DNA of 61,034 nucleotides from an uncultured Oscillospiraceae bacterium (GTDB lineage: Bacteria; Bacillota; Clostridia; Oscillospirales; Oscillospiraceae): contig CANQSJ010000012.1 of the NCBI GenBank assembly GCA_947626495.1, forward strand, positions 1-61,034. Reading direction: 5' to 3'. Made by a program: the position numbers and the translations under genes. Under the pieces are notes generated by a model that was not told the DNA's origin, did not search any database, and worked only from the letters and a program-made list of their open reading frames with translations. This document shows, piece by piece, positions 32,665 through 41,317 of the stretch. Every line of letters begins with the position of its first letter. Within the stretch, counting starts at the first letter, position 1.

Positions 32665-34218
32665 GTGGAAAATGAAAAATTGACCAACAAAGCGGCTGAA
32701 TCCAACGAGGAGAACTACTCTCTGAACGACGACCGGCGCGTCAAGGTCCTCAGTCCCGGCGCCCTGGTGGCCAAGCGCTTTTTCCGGAACCGGCTGGCAG
32801 TGATGGGCTTGATCATGCTGGCGGCCATGTTCCTGTTCTCCTTCCTGGGCGGACTGCTGATGCCCTACGGTCAGGCAGAGCAGTTTTACACCTATACGTC
32901 CATGAAAAAGGAATATGTGGGCGTCACCCGCAACGAGGATCTGCGCTATGCCGTGGCCGACGATCAGGAGTTCGGCATGATCCTCCAGGCCCAGTTCATG
33001 CTGGCCTACGGTAAGGGCGTCGACACCTTCTCCTACAAGGATGTGGATTACACCATCACCCAGGAGGGGGAGGACCTGTATTCCATCGGCACGGCCGACG
33101 GTACGCTGCTGGCCATCGCCTATAAGGACATCGTCAACACGGCGGACGGCATGCCTGATCCCTCCTTCACGGTGAAGTTTGAGGCGTTGAAGGCCTTTAC
33201 CAACGGCAAGAGCTCCTTCACGGCCGACGGCGCCGAGTATACGCTGGACGCGGAAGGAAACATACTGTCCGGCGGCACGGAGATCGGCTATATCAGCCGG
33301 TTCGTGGTGGCTCCCAAGGAGAACGGCGTTGTCATCACCCGTGACTTCAAGGAGCGGCTGGAGGAGGCCCTGGCAACCGACGATCCCGAGTTTGTCTACA
33401 CCGGCCCGGACGGCGAGGAGAATACATACTATATCTCCTACGACGGCGGCACCAAGGTTTGGTCCGTCAAGCAGGAGACCAGGACCTACGTGTACGACAA
33501 GTACGGCCGGCCCTCCAAGGCCCACCCGCTGGGCACCGACAACAACGGCATGGATATGCTGGTGCGTCTGATGTACGGCGGCCGTGTGAGTCTGCTCATC
33601 GGCTTCATCGTCGTGTTCATCGAGACATTCCTGGGCGTCATCATGGGCGGTATCTCCGGCTACTTCGGCGGCTGGGTGGATAACCTGATCATGCGTCTGG
33701 TGGATATCTTCTACTGTATCCCGTCCATGCCCATCATTATCATCCTGGGCGCCACGATGGACAACATGCAGGTCGATCCCCAGATCCGAATGCTGTACCT
33801 GATGCTGATCCTGGGCTTCCTGGGCTGGGCTGGCATCGCCCGTCTCGTCCGCGGCCAGATCCTGTCCCTCCGGGAGCAGGAATTCATGACGGCGACGGAG
33901 GCCTGCGGCATCAGTGTCTCCCGGCGGATCTTCCGGCACCTGATCCCCAATGTCATCCCTCAGCTGATCGTCACCTGCACCATGAGCCTCGGCTCCACCA
34001 TCATCACGGAGGCCACATTGTCCTTCCTGGGCATCGGCGTCAAGTTCCCCTTTGCCTCCTGGGGCAATATCATCTCCGACGTGAACAACTCCTTCGTCAT
34101 GACGAACTACTGGTTCATCTGGATCCCGGCAGGCATCTGTCTGATGATCGCAGTGCTTGGCTTCAACTTCGTGGGCGACGGCCTTCGGGATGCGTTTGAC
34201 CCGAAGATGAAGCGGTAA
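32665..34218 (+). CDS. peptide ABC transporter permease (OppC type) with large extracytoplasmic insertion
   Basis: A 517-residue permease, against about 300 for ordinary OppC/DppC. Residues 1-68 contain the cytoplasmic start and TM1 (LAVMGLIMLAAMFLFSFLGG). About residues 70-285 form an insertion facing the outside that appears beta-rich, with repeated Y-T/Y-I strand-turn units (DYTITQEGEDLYSI, EYTLDAEGNILSGG, TYYISYDGGTKVWSV). Then HPLGTDNNGMDML and five more TM segments follow, with the EAA loop ATEACGISVSRRIFRHLIPN. The GTG start follows AGAGGGGG. The insertion may dock the unusual binding protein. Confidence 0.92.
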   Translation: MENEKLTNKAAESNEENYSLNDDRRVKVLSPGALVAKRFFRNRLAVMGLIMLAAMFLFSFLGGLLMPYGQAEQFYTYTSMKKEYVGVTRNEDLRYAVADDQEFGMILQAQFMLAYGKGVDTFSYKDVDYTITQEGEDLYSIGTADGTLLAIAYKDIVNTADGMPDPSFTVKFEALKAFTNGKSSFTADGAEYTLDAEGNILSGGTEIGYISRFVVAPKENGVVITRDFKERLEEALATDDPEFVYTGPDGEENTYYISYDGGTKVWSVKQETRTYVYDKYGRPSKAHPLGTDNNGMDMLVRLMYGGRVSLLIGFIVVFIETFLGVIMGGISGYFGGWVDNLIMRLVDIFYCIPSMPIIIILGATMDNMQVDPQIRMLYLMLILGFLGWAGIARLVRGQILSLREQEFMTATEACGISVSRRIFRHLIPNVIPQLIVTCTMSLGSTIITEATLSFLGIGVKFPFASWGNIISDVNNSFVMTNYWFIWIPAGICLMIAVLGFNFVGDGLRDAFDPKMKR

Positions 34219-34231
34219 GGAGGGAAGAGAT

Positions 34232-35392
34232 ATGGCAAAAAAGAAACCGGAAGGCTATCTGTCCGCAAAAGAGGCCAGACGTATATCCAAGAGCAACCGG
34301 AAGATCACCAATGTTCTGGAGAAAAAACGCAAGCGCAAGAACGTGCCGGAGAGCGAGTATCTCACCACGATGCACGATCCCAACAACTGCGTGGAGTTTG
34401 ATAATCTGCACACCTATTTCTTCACCGACGCCGGCACGGTCAAGAGCGTTGACGGCGTGACCTTCGAGGTGCCCATCGGAAAGACCGTGGGCGTGGTGGG
34501 GGAGTCCGGCTGCGGCAAATCCGTTACCAGCCTGTCGCTGATGCAGCTGCTACAGCGGCCTCAGGGCCAGATCGTGGAAGGAGAGATCCGCCTCAATCTG
34601 GGCGACAAGGCTTATGATGTGGCCAAAATGCCTTATGAAAAGCTGCAGGATCTGCGGGGCAACTTTGTTTCCATGATCTTCCAGGAGCCCATGACGGCCC
34701 TGAACCCGGTGTTCCGCATCGGCGACCAGCTCCGGGAGGTGCTGGAGCTGCACAACACGGAAAACCGCTCCAAGGAGGAGATCGACGCCCGTATCATCGA
34801 GCTGCTGGAGATGGTGGGCATCGCCAACGCCAACGGCGTCAGCCAGATGTTCCCCCACGAGCTGTCCGGCGGCATGCGCCAGCGCGTCATGATCGCCATG
34901 GCCCTGGCCTGCCGGCCCCGGATCATCATCGCCGACGAGCCCACCACAGCTCTGGACGTGACGATCCAGGCGCAGATCCTGGATCTGCTGCGGGAGCTGA
35001 AGGACAAGATCAATTCCTCCATCATGTTCATCACCCACGACCTGGGCGTTATCGCGGAGATGGCCGATTACGTGGTGGTCATGTACGCGGGACGCATCGT
35101 CGAAAAGGGGACGGCGGAGGATATCTTCTATCATCCCGCTCATCCCTATACCATCGGCCTGATGGCCTCCAAGCCTGTGGTGGGCAAGCAGGTGGATAAG
35201 CTCTATTCCATCCCCGGCAAGGTGCCCAACCCCATCAATATGCCCAACTATTGTTACTTCAAGGACCGGTGCGAGATGTGCGTTGGCCCCTGCGACGGCG
35301 CATACCCGGAGGAGATCAGCATCTCCGAGACCCACAAGGTGTCCTGCTACCGGTATTATGAAGGCGTGAAGGAAGGAGGAGAAGACCGATGA
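34232..35392 (+). CDS. peptide ABC transporter ATP-binding protein (OppD type)
   Basis: A 386-residue ATPase. Walker A is GESGCGKS, the signature is LSGGMRQRVMIAMAL and Walker B is IIIADEPTTALD. The C-terminal oligopeptide-transporter domain holds four clustered cysteines (CYFKDRCEMCVGPC), typical of OppD. An extra N-terminal region of about 50 residues is very rich in Lys and Arg (LEKKRKRKNVPESEY) and is absent from standard OppD. It overlaps the next gene by 4 bases. Confidence 0.94.
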   Translation: MAKKKPEGYLSAKEARRISKSNRKITNVLEKKRKRKNVPESEYLTTMHDPNNCVEFDNLHTYFFTDAGTVKSVDGVTFEVPIGKTVGVVGESGCGKSVTSLSLMQLLQRPQGQIVEGEIRLNLGDKAYDVAKMPYEKLQDLRGNFVSMIFQEPMTALNPVFRIGDQLREVLELHNTENRSKEEIDARIIELLEMVGIANANGVSQMFPHELSGGMRQRVMIAMALACRPRIIIADEPTTALDVTIQAQILDLLRELKDKINSSIMFITHDLGVIAEMADYVVVMYAGRIVEKGTAEDIFYHPAHPYTIGLMASKPVVGKQVDKLYSIPGKVPNPINMPNYCYFKDRCEMCVGPCDGAYPEEISISETHKVSCYRYYEGVKEGGEDR

Positions 35393-36540
35393 GCGTGCAG
35401 AGCGGTATGGCCGAAGGCGTGGCCCGCACGGGCGCCGGCGATCCCGAATACGCCGATGAAAAGCGCCAGGAGCGCTTGGAAAACGAAAAAGAAGTTCAGG
35501 AGAAGAAGGCGAAAAAGCACGGCTCCAATCTGGAGATCAAGGACGAGTACACGCCCGTCACCTATGACGAGCAGTATATCCTCATGGTCAACGCCCTGAA
35601 GAAATACTTCCCCATCAAGGGAGGCGTCGTCTCCAAGACGGTGGGCTGGGTGAAGGCCGTGGACGGCGTCACCTTCAACCTCCGCCGTGGCACCACCATG
35701 GGTCTCGTGGGCGAGTCCGGCTGCGGAAAGACCACCACCGGCCGCGCGATCCTTCGCCTGTCCGGGGAAAAATCCGGCGGCCAGGTGCTGTTCAACGGTC
35801 AGGAGGTGTACGACCTCTCCGCCAAGGAGATGCGGAGCCTGCGGACCAAGATGCAGATCATCTTCCAGGACCCGTTCTCCAGCCTTTCGCCCCGTATGCC
35901 GGTGGGCGAGATCATCGGCGAGGCGGTGCGGGAGCACGGCCTGGTGCCCAAGGAGGAGTTCAACGATTACATCGACGAGATCATGGACCACTGCGGGTTG
36001 CAGCCCTTCCACAAGGACCGCTATCCCCACGAGTTCTCCGGCGGCCAGCGCCAGCGTATCTGCATCGCCCGCGCCCTTGCCCTGAATCCGGAGTTCGTGG
36101 TCTGCGACGAGCCCGTCTCCGCGCTGGACGTGTCCATCCAGGCGCAGATCATCAACCTTTTGAAGGAGCTGCAGGAGCAGTTCAAGCTCACCTATCTCTT
36201 CATCAGCCATGACCTGTCGGTGGTGGAGCACATCTCCGACGTGGTGGGCGTCATGTACCTGGGGAACTTGGTCGAGTACGGCAGCACGGCGGATATCTTC
36301 CGGAATCCCCTCCATCCCTACACCGAGGCCCTGTTTTCCGCTATCCCGGTGCCGGATCCCAACGCGAGGATGAACCGGATCGTGCTGGAGGGCTCCATTC
36401 CGTCCCCCGCCAATCCGCCCTCGGGCTGCAAATTCCATACCCGGTGCGCCAAGTGCACCAAGAGGTGCATGGAGGAGGCCCCTGTGCAGCGGGAAGTGGA
36501 GCCCGGGCACTTTGTGGTCTGCCATCTGTACGATGAATGA
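35389..36540 (+). CDS. peptide ABC transporter ATP-binding protein (OppF type)
   Basis: A 383-residue ATPase with Walker [13 protein letters not shown], signature [15 protein letters not shown], Walker [12 protein letters not shown] and the C-terminal oligopeptide domain ([14 protein letters not shown]). The N-terminal 50 residues form a charged, probably helical extension ([21 protein letters not shown]), parallel to the one on its partner. ATP hydrolysis by the OppD-OppF pair powers import. The 4-base overlaps on both sides imply tight translational coupling. Confidence 0.94.
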   Translation: MSVQSGMAEGVARTGAGDPEYADEKRQERLENEKEVQEKKAKKHGSNLEIKDEYTPVTYDEQYILMVNALKKYFPIKGGVVSKTVGWVKAVDGVTFNLRRGTTMGLVGESGCGKTTTGRAILRLSGEKSGGQVLFNGQEVYDLSAKEMRSLRTKMQIIFQDPFSSLSPRMPVGEIIGEAVREHGLVPKEEFNDYIDEIMDHCGLQPFHKDRYPHEFSGGQRQRICIARALALNPEFVVCDEPVSALDVSIQAQIINLLKELQEQFKLTYLFISHDLSVVEHISDVVGVMYLGNLVEYGSTADIFRNPLHPYTEALFSAIPVPDPNARMNRIVLEGSIPSPANPPSGCKFHTRCAKCTKRCMEEAPVQREVEPGHFVVCHLYDE

Positions 36541-36809
36541 GCAGACAGCCCTTTGAAGACGACGGTCGTGTGATCGCCGACATGAGCGGCGTGGAGCGGC
36601 AGCCGCTGCTGATCCCCAGGCTGGGAAGGAGAGACGGCCGGCGTTCGCCGGATGGACAGAGCAGGGAAGACCGCTCTTTTACCGGGGACGATCTCACCCC
36701 GCAGGAACGGCGTACCGTCATGTTTGCGGCCGTAAAGGCGTCGCTGCTCATCGCGCTGGCCTTCATTGCGGTCTTCGGCCTGATCATTCTCGTGATCTGC
36801 CTGGTGTAG
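36537..36809 (+). CDS. small single-TM protein coupled to the peptide importer
   Basis: A 90-residue protein. A hydrophilic, Arg/Asp-rich N-terminal domain (1-65) is followed by one hydrophobic helix (KASLLIALAFIAVFGLIILVICLV) that ends at the C-terminus, a tail-anchored layout. Its ATG overlaps the OppF stop by 4 bases, so it belongs to the operon. I do not recognise the family. It could be an accessory or assembly subunit of the importer. Confidence 0.75.
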   Translation: MSRQPFEDDGRVIADMSGVERQPLLIPRLGRRDGRRSPDGQSREDRSFTGDDLTPQERRTVMFAAVKASLLIALAFIAVFGLIILVICLV

Positions 36810-36821
36810 CAAAAAACTGAT

Positions 36822-36854
36822 ATGCCCGGACGGCGACAGCCGCCCGGGCATTTG
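36822..36854 (+). terminator. terminator of the peptide importer operon
   Basis: ATGCCCGG (36822-36829) pairs with CCGGGCAT (36844-36851), with an inner CGGC-GACA-GCCG stem. The following TTTGT is a short T run, so it is a moderate terminator. Confidence 0.7.
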
Positions 36855-36950
36855 TATGGATTGGACAGGCTGCGGTCACGCGATACAGGCCCTCATAATC
36901 CGCTGCGGTCCCACATAGGATGTACCAAAATCGAGCCGGAGGTATACGAT

Positions 36951-37721
36951 GTGGGAAAGATCCGAAGCATGCTGACGAGACACCGCCGGGTGCTGGGGCC
37001 GGCAGCCCTGGTACTGGCGGTGATTGCTATTTTCTGGGTGGTGAACAGCCCGGCCATTGTGGGGGTGTCCGCCTCGGCAAAGGAGCTGCCCATCTACTGC
37101 GTGCAGCGGCCGAACAAGGCCGTGAGCCTCACGTTTGACGCGGCCTGGGGCAACGAGGACACCCAGGCGATCATCGACATCCTGAACAAGTATGGTGTGA
37201 AGGCCACCTTCTTTCTGGTGGGACAGTGGGTGGACAAATATCCGGAGAGCGTGCAGGCGCTCGCTGACGCGGGCATGGAGATCGGCAACCACTCCGACAC
37301 GCACCCCCACATGTCAAAACTCTCGGAAAAGCAGATCATCGACGAGGTGAGCCTGTGCTCCGGAAAGATCCAGGAACTCACGGATGAGGAGGTGAAGCTG
37401 TTTCGCTGTCCCTATGGCGAGTATGACGACGAGGTGATCCTGACGCTGCGGAACATGGGACTCTACCCCATTCAGTGGGATGTGGACTCGCTGGACTGGA
37501 AGGATCTGAATGCCGATGAGATCTACAAACGGGTCACCACAAAGGTGAGCGGGGGGAGCATTGTTCTGTTCCATAACGCGGGCAAGAACACGCCCGAGGC
37601 ACTGCCGGGCATCATCGAATACCTGCTCAGTGAGGGGTATGAGATCCTGCCGGTCTCGGAACTGCTGCTGCAGGGAGAATACGACACGGACAACACCGGA
37701 CGCATGATCCCAATCACATAA
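36951..37721 (+). CDS. pdaB: polysaccharide deacetylase, PdaB-like sporulation protein
   Basis: A 256-residue membrane-anchored NodB-type deacetylase. After one N-terminal TM segment (LGPAALVLAVIAIFWVV) come motif 1 SLTFDAAWG, motif 2 HSDTHPHM and motif 3 FRCPYGEYDD. The FDAAWG form, in place of TFDDG, is typical of the PdaB sporulation subfamily needed for spore maturation in Bacillus. The GTG at 36951 follows GGAGGT by 7 bases. I looked for a sporulation-type promoter in 36852-36937 and saw none I would trust. Confidence 0.88.
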   Translation: MGKIRSMLTRHRRVLGPAALVLAVIAIFWVVNSPAIVGVSASAKELPIYCVQRPNKAVSLTFDAAWGNEDTQAIIDILNKYGVKATFFLVGQWVDKYPESVQALADAGMEIGNHSDTHPHMSKLSEKQIIDEVSLCSGKIQELTDEEVKLFRCPYGEYDDEVILTLRNMGLYPIQWDVDSLDWKDLNADEIYKRVTTKVSGGSIVLFHNAGKNTPEALPGIIEYLLSEGYEILPVSELLLQGEYDTDNTGRMIPIT

Positions 37722-37806
37722 TCAAGAATAAATATGGGTTACGAGGCGAATAATAGCGAATATTGTAAAAATGTTGTATTTTTATTCTTATACTATGCAC
37801 AGATAT

Positions 37807-37838
37807 GAAAATCGGCGGGAGCGTTTCGCGCTCCCGCC
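37807..37838 (-). terminator. terminator of the ABC-F gene
   Basis: A perfect 10-bp stem GGCGGGAGCG / CGCTCCCGCC (37814-37823 and 37829-37838), loop TTTCG. On the minus strand it is followed by GATTTTCAT. The upstream bases 37722-37800, between the converging genes, are AT-rich and hold no gene I can see. Confidence 0.75.
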
Positions 37839-37854
37839 GCGCTGTTATTTCGCG

Positions 37855-39468
37855 TTATTCTTCCACGATCTCGTTCTGGTCCCGGCCCATGGCGTGCATA
37901 TATTCGTCGTAGGAGCACATCCGGTCGATGCAGCCGTCCTCGGTCAGCTCGATGATGCGATTGGCCACGGTCTGGGTCAGCTGGTGGTCGTGGCTGTAAA
38001 AGAGGATGTTGTAGGGGAAGGCGGCCATGCCGTTGTTGAGCGCGGCGATGCTCTCCAGGTCCAGGTGGTTGGTGGGCTGGTCGAACAGGAGCACGTTGGC
38101 CCCCGCCAGCATCATCTTGGAGATCATGCACCGCACCCGCTCGCCGCCGGACAGCACGTTCACGTGCTTATAGACCTCGTCGCCGGAGAAGAGCATCCGG
38201 CCCAGGAAGGTGCGCAGGTAACTCTCCCGTTTGTCCGCGGAGAACTGGCGGATCCAGTCCATCAGCTCCAGCTCACAGCCGTTGAAGTATCCGCTGAAGT
38301 CGTGGGGCATATAGGCCTGGGTGGTGGACACACCCCACTTGATCTCTCCCTCGTCCGGCTCGATCTCGCCGGCCAGCAGCTGGAAAAGACAGGTGATGGC
38401 GTTCTCGTTGGCGCCGATGACGGCGATCTTGTCCTCCTTGCCCATGATGAAGGAGACGTTGTTAATGAGCTTCACCCCGTCCACGGTCTTGGACACATTG
38501 GTGACGAACAGCCGGTCCTTGCCCGGCTCCCGCTCCGCCTTGAAGCCAACCCAGGGGTAGCGGCGGGAGGAGGCGGGCATCTGCTCCACGGTGATCTTTT
38601 CCAGCAGTTTCCGCCGGCTGGTGGCCTGGCGGGACTTGGACTTGTTGGCGGAGAAACGGGCGATGAAAGTTTGAAGCTCCTGGATTTTCTGCTCGGCCTT
38701 CTTGTTCTGGTCCTTGATGAGCTTTTGCATCAGCTGGCTGGACTCGTACCAGAAGTCGTAGTTGCCCACGTACATGCGGATCTTGCCATAGTCGATGTCC
38801 ACGATGTGGGTGCAGATGTTGTTGAGGAAGTACCGGTCGTGGCTCACCACCAGCACGGTGCCCTCGTAGTCCATGAGAAAGTCCTCCAGCCACACGGTGG
38901 AGGCCAGGTCCAGGTTGTTGGTGGGCTCGTCCAGCAGTATGATGTCCGGGTGGCCGAACAGGGCCTGGGCCAGCAGTACCTTCACCTTCTGCCGGCCCTC
39001 CAGTTCGCTCATCTGCTTTTGGTGCAGCGCCACGGGGATGCCCAGACCCTGCAGCAGGCGACTTGCGTCCGAGTCGGCTTCCCAGCCGCCCAGCTCGGCG
39101 TATTCCTCCTCCAGCTCCGCGGCGCGGATGCCGTCAGCGTCGGAGAAGTCCGGCTTTTCGTAGATGGCGTCCTTTTCCTTCCCGCAGTCATAAAGGCGCT
39201 TGTTGCCCATGATGACCGTCTCCAGCACGCCGTAGCCGTCGAACATGGTCTGGTCCTGGCGCAGCACGCTCATACGCCGTTTGGGATCGATGTAGATGTG
39301 GCCCTTGGTGGGCTCCTCCTGGCCGGACAGCAGCTTCAGGAAGGTGGACTTGCCCGCGCCGTTGGCGCCGATGATGCCGTAGCAGTTGCCGGCAGTGAAC
39401 TGCAGGTCCACATTGGAAAAAAGCACCTGGCTGCCGTACTGCAGGGAGAGATTTTCAACGGTGATCAT
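37855..39468 (-). CDS. ABC-F family ATPase (YkpA/YbiT-like)
   Basis: A 537-residue soluble protein with two ATP-binding cassettes joined by a charged linker (about residues 235-320). NBD1 has GANGAGKSTFLKLLSG and LLDEPTNNLD; NBD2 has GANENAITCLFQ, the signature LSGGERVRCMISKMML and LFDQPTNHLDLES. ABC-F proteins act on ribosomes; this class is not primarily known for antibiotic resistance. NBD1 is canonical, whereas NBD2 carries Gln at the catalytic Glu position and lacks the GKS/T of a standard Walker A. The start follows CCGGAGGA. Confidence 0.93.
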   Translation of the reverse strand: MITVENLSLQYGSQVLFSNVDLQFTAGNCYGIIGANGAGKSTFLKLLSGQEEPTKGHIYIDPKRRMSVLRQDQTMFDGYGVLETVIMGNKRLYDCGKEKDAIYEKPDFSDADGIRAAELEEEYAELGGWEADSDASRLLQGLGIPVALHQKQMSELEGRQKVKVLLAQALFGHPDIILLDEPTNNLDLASTVWLEDFLMDYEGTVLVVSHDRYFLNNICTHIVDIDYGKIRMYVGNYDFWYESSQLMQKLIKDQNKKAEQKIQELQTFIARFSANKSKSRQATSRRKLLEKITVEQMPASSRRYPWVGFKAEREPGKDRLFVTNVSKTVDGVKLINNVSFIMGKEDKIAVIGANENAITCLFQLLAGEIEPDEGEIKWGVSTTQAYMPHDFSGYFNGCELELMDWIRQFSADKRESYLRTFLGRMLFSGDEVYKHVNVLSGGERVRCMISKMMLAGANVLLFDQPTNHLDLESIAALNNGMAAFPYNILFYSHDHQLTQTVANRIIELTEDGCIDRMCSYDEYMHAMGRDQNEIVEE

Positions 39469-39499
39469 AGTGTTTCCTCCGGGGTCATGACATGAACGT

Positions 39500-39528
39500 A
39501 TCATAGCATACTTTTTCTCCGGTTCCTA
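39500..39528 (-). promoter_or_regulatory. extended -10 promoter of the ABC-F gene
   Basis: On the minus strand TATGAT (39505-39500) is preceded by TGC, an extended -10. The -35 region (TAGGAA) is weak. Confidence 0.6.
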
Positions 39529-39560
39529 GTCCCAGGGGGAAAAATTTCGGTCATTTGGAA

Positions 39561-39589
39561 TTGACAGGCCCTATATTCTGTGATAATAT
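39561..39589 (+). promoter_or_regulatory. sigma-A promoter of the tRNA-Ser pair
   Basis: Consensus TTGACA at 39561-39566, 17-base spacer, TAATAT at 39584-39589. The first tRNA begins 13 bases after the -10 box. Confidence 0.82.
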
Positions 39590-39601
39590 ACTGGCGCATG
39601 C

Positions 39602-39690
39602 GGAGAGATGTCCGAGTGGTTTATGGAGCTGGTCTTGAAAACCAGTGACTCCGCAAGGGGCCGGGGGTTCGAATCCCTCTCTCTCCGCCA
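39602..39690 (+). tRNA. tRNA-Ser (anticodon TGA)
   Basis: Acceptor stem GGAGAGA (39602-39608) pairs with TCTCTCC (39680-39686), then G and an encoded CCA. The anticodon arm is CTGGT-CTTGAAA-ACCAG with anticodon TGA (reads UCN codons). A long variable arm and GGGGGTTCGAATCCC T arm confirm a class II serine tRNA. Confidence 0.97.
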
Positions 39691-39738
39691 TTTTTTGACG
39701 GTTTTGGGGCCGGTCCGGTACAACAGTATTTTCGGCTT

Positions 39739-39830
39739 GGAGAAGTACCCAAGTGGCCGAAGGGGCTCCCCTGCTAAGGGAGTAGTGCGTGATGAGCGCA
39801 GCGCGGGTTCAAATCCCGCCTTCTCCGCCA
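39739..39830 (+). tRNA. tRNA-Ser (anticodon GCT)
   Basis: Acceptor stem GGAGAAG pairs with CTTCTCC, followed by G and CCA. The anticodon arm CTCCC-CTGCTAA-GGGAG carries GCT (reads AGC/AGU). The long variable arm (TGCGTGATGAGCGCA) marks a class II serine tRNA. It shares the promoter of the first tRNA, 48 bases upstream. Confidence 0.97.
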
Positions 39831-39862
39831 CGTGGCCGCGATCCGTCGCGGCCACGGTTTTT
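39831..39862 (+). terminator. terminator of the tRNA-Ser transcript
   Basis: An 11-bp stem CGTGGCCGCGA / TCGCGGCCACG with loop TCCG, followed by GTTTTT. It starts at the base after the second tRNA's CCA. Confidence 0.92.
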
Positions 39863-39891
39863 GCATATCCTATTGATGGAGCGTAATACCA

Positions 39892-40575
39892 TTGAGCGAA
39901 AGGGTCATCAACATTCTGGTCACGTCTTTTCCCCGCATCCTGGGGCAGGGAATCCTGGTAACCATCCCGCTGACGGTGCTTTCCTTCGCGCTGGCGCTGG
40001 TCATCGCCGTGATCTGCGCCATGATCCAGATCGCGGATGTCAAGGGCCTGAAGCAGTTGGTCCGGTTTTATATCTGGATCATCCGGGGCACGCCGCTGCT
40101 GGTGCAGCTGTACCTGGTGTATTTCGGCCTGCCGGACTTGGGGATCATGCTGCCGGCCTTTCCCTGCGCCGTGGCGGTGTTCGCCCTGAATGAGGGCGCC
40201 TACTGCGCTGAGACGGTGCGCGCGGCCATTGAGGCGGTGCCCAAGGGGCAGATGGAGGCCGGCTACTGCGTGGGCATGAGCTATGTCCAGATCATGCGCC
40301 GGATCGTGCTGCCCCAGGCGTTCCGCACTGCGTTTCCGCCCCTGTCCAATTCCCTCATCAGCATGGTGAAGGACACCTCTCTGGCTGCCAACATCACGGT
40401 CATGGAGATGTTCATGGAGACGCAGCGGGTGGCGGGCCGTACATACGAGCATCTGGCGCTGTATTCGGAGGTGGCGGTGATCTATCTGCTGTTCTGCACG
40501 GTGATTACCTGGCTGCAGCGGATGGGGGAGCGGAAGCTCAGCAGCATGAACGGAGGCGACGTGATCCATGCTTGA
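39892..40575 (+). CDS. amino acid ABC transporter permease (HisM/GlnP family)
   Basis: A 227-residue permease with about five TM segments. Family marks are [39 protein letters not shown] and the EAA loop [22 protein letters not shown]. It imports polar amino acids or cystine with the two proteins encoded next. The TTG at 39892 is the only reasonable start, since an in-frame stop lies just upstream; a GGAG lies 10 bases before it. It overlaps the ATPase gene by 8 bases. Confidence 0.92.
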   Translation: MSERVINILVTSFPRILGQGILVTIPLTVLSFALALVIAVICAMIQIADVKGLKQLVRFYIWIIRGTPLLVQLYLVYFGLPDLGIMLPAFPCAVAVFALNEGAYCAETVRAAIEAVPKGQMEAGYCVGMSYVQIMRRIVLPQAFRTAFPPLSNSLISMVKDTSLAANITVMEMFMETQRVAGRTYEHLALYSEVAVIYLLFCTVITWLQRMGERKLSSMNGGDVIHA

Positions 40576-41317
40576 GGTCAGCGGCCTGCGCAAGGCCTTC
40601 GACGGCGCCGAGATCCTCAAGGGCGTGGACCTGTCCATCGACAGGGGCGACGTGCTGGCGGTGCTGGGACCCTCCGGCGGCGGAAAGACCACGCTTCTGC
40701 GGTGTCTGAACTTTCTGGAGCAGGCGGACGCCGGGGTCATGACCTTCCTGGGGGAGCGGATGGATATGTCCGCCATGAGCCGGCGGGACATCGCCGCATA
40801 CCGGAGACACACTGCGTTCGTGTTCCAGAACTTCAACCTGTTTTCCAACAAGACGGCTTTGCAGAACGTCACCGAGGGGCTGATCGTGGCCCGGAAAATG
40901 CCCCGCGGAGAGGCGGAGGACAGGGCCATCGCCGCGCTGGACCGGGTGGGTCTGGCGGACAAGAAGGACGCCTATCCCAGCCACCTCTCCGGCGGCCAGC
41001 AGCAGCGGGTGGCCATCGCCCGGGCGGTGGCCGGACAGCCGGACGTGATCTTCCTGGACGAGCCCACCAGCGCGCTGGACCCGGAGCTGATCGGCGGGGT
41101 GCTGGACGTGATCCAGAGTCTGGCGGAGGACGGCATGACCATGATCGTGGTGACCCATGAGATCGGCTTTGCCCGACGGGTCTCCACCCGGGTGCTGTTC
41201 ATGGAGGAGGGCCGCGCCCTGGCCTGCCAGGAGACGGCCGCGTTTTTTGAGGAGCAGAAATTGGAGCGGATCCGGATGTTTCTCCGCTCTTTGAACAGAA
41301 AGGATGACGGAATATGA
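40568..41317 (+). CDS. amino acid ABC transporter ATP-binding protein
   Basis: A 249-residue ATPase of the polar amino acid uptake class (GlnQ/TcyC-like). It has Walker [13 protein letters not shown], signature [15 protein letters not shown], Walker [16 protein letters not shown] and the H-loop [14 protein letters not shown] lies upstream of the ATG. It overlaps the binding-protein gene by 4 bases. Confidence 0.95.
   Translation: MLEVSGLRKAFDGAEILKGVDLSIDRGDVLAVLGPSGGGKTTLLRCLNFLEQADAGVMTFLGERMDMSAMSRRDIAAYRRHTAFVFQNFNLFSNKTALQNVTEGLIVARKMPRGEAEDRAIAALDRVGLADKKDAYPSHLSGGQQQRVAIARAVAGQPDVIFLDEPTSALDPELIGGVLDVIQSLAEDGMTMIVVTHEIGFARRVSTRVLFMEEGRALACQETAAFFEEQKLERIRMFLRSLNRKDDGI

Noticed and set aside
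36852-36950. Sporulation sigma factor promoter before the PdaB-like gene
   Set aside because: CATAATC and TGTATG elements are present, but their spacing (35 bases) does not fit sigma-E, -F or -G promoters.
39861-39889. TTGCAT-17-TAATAC as the promoter of the amino acid importer
   Set aside because: Transcription would start after the only plausible start codon (TTG at 39892), and the -35 lies in the T run of the tRNA terminator. It is kept only as a possibility in the findings.
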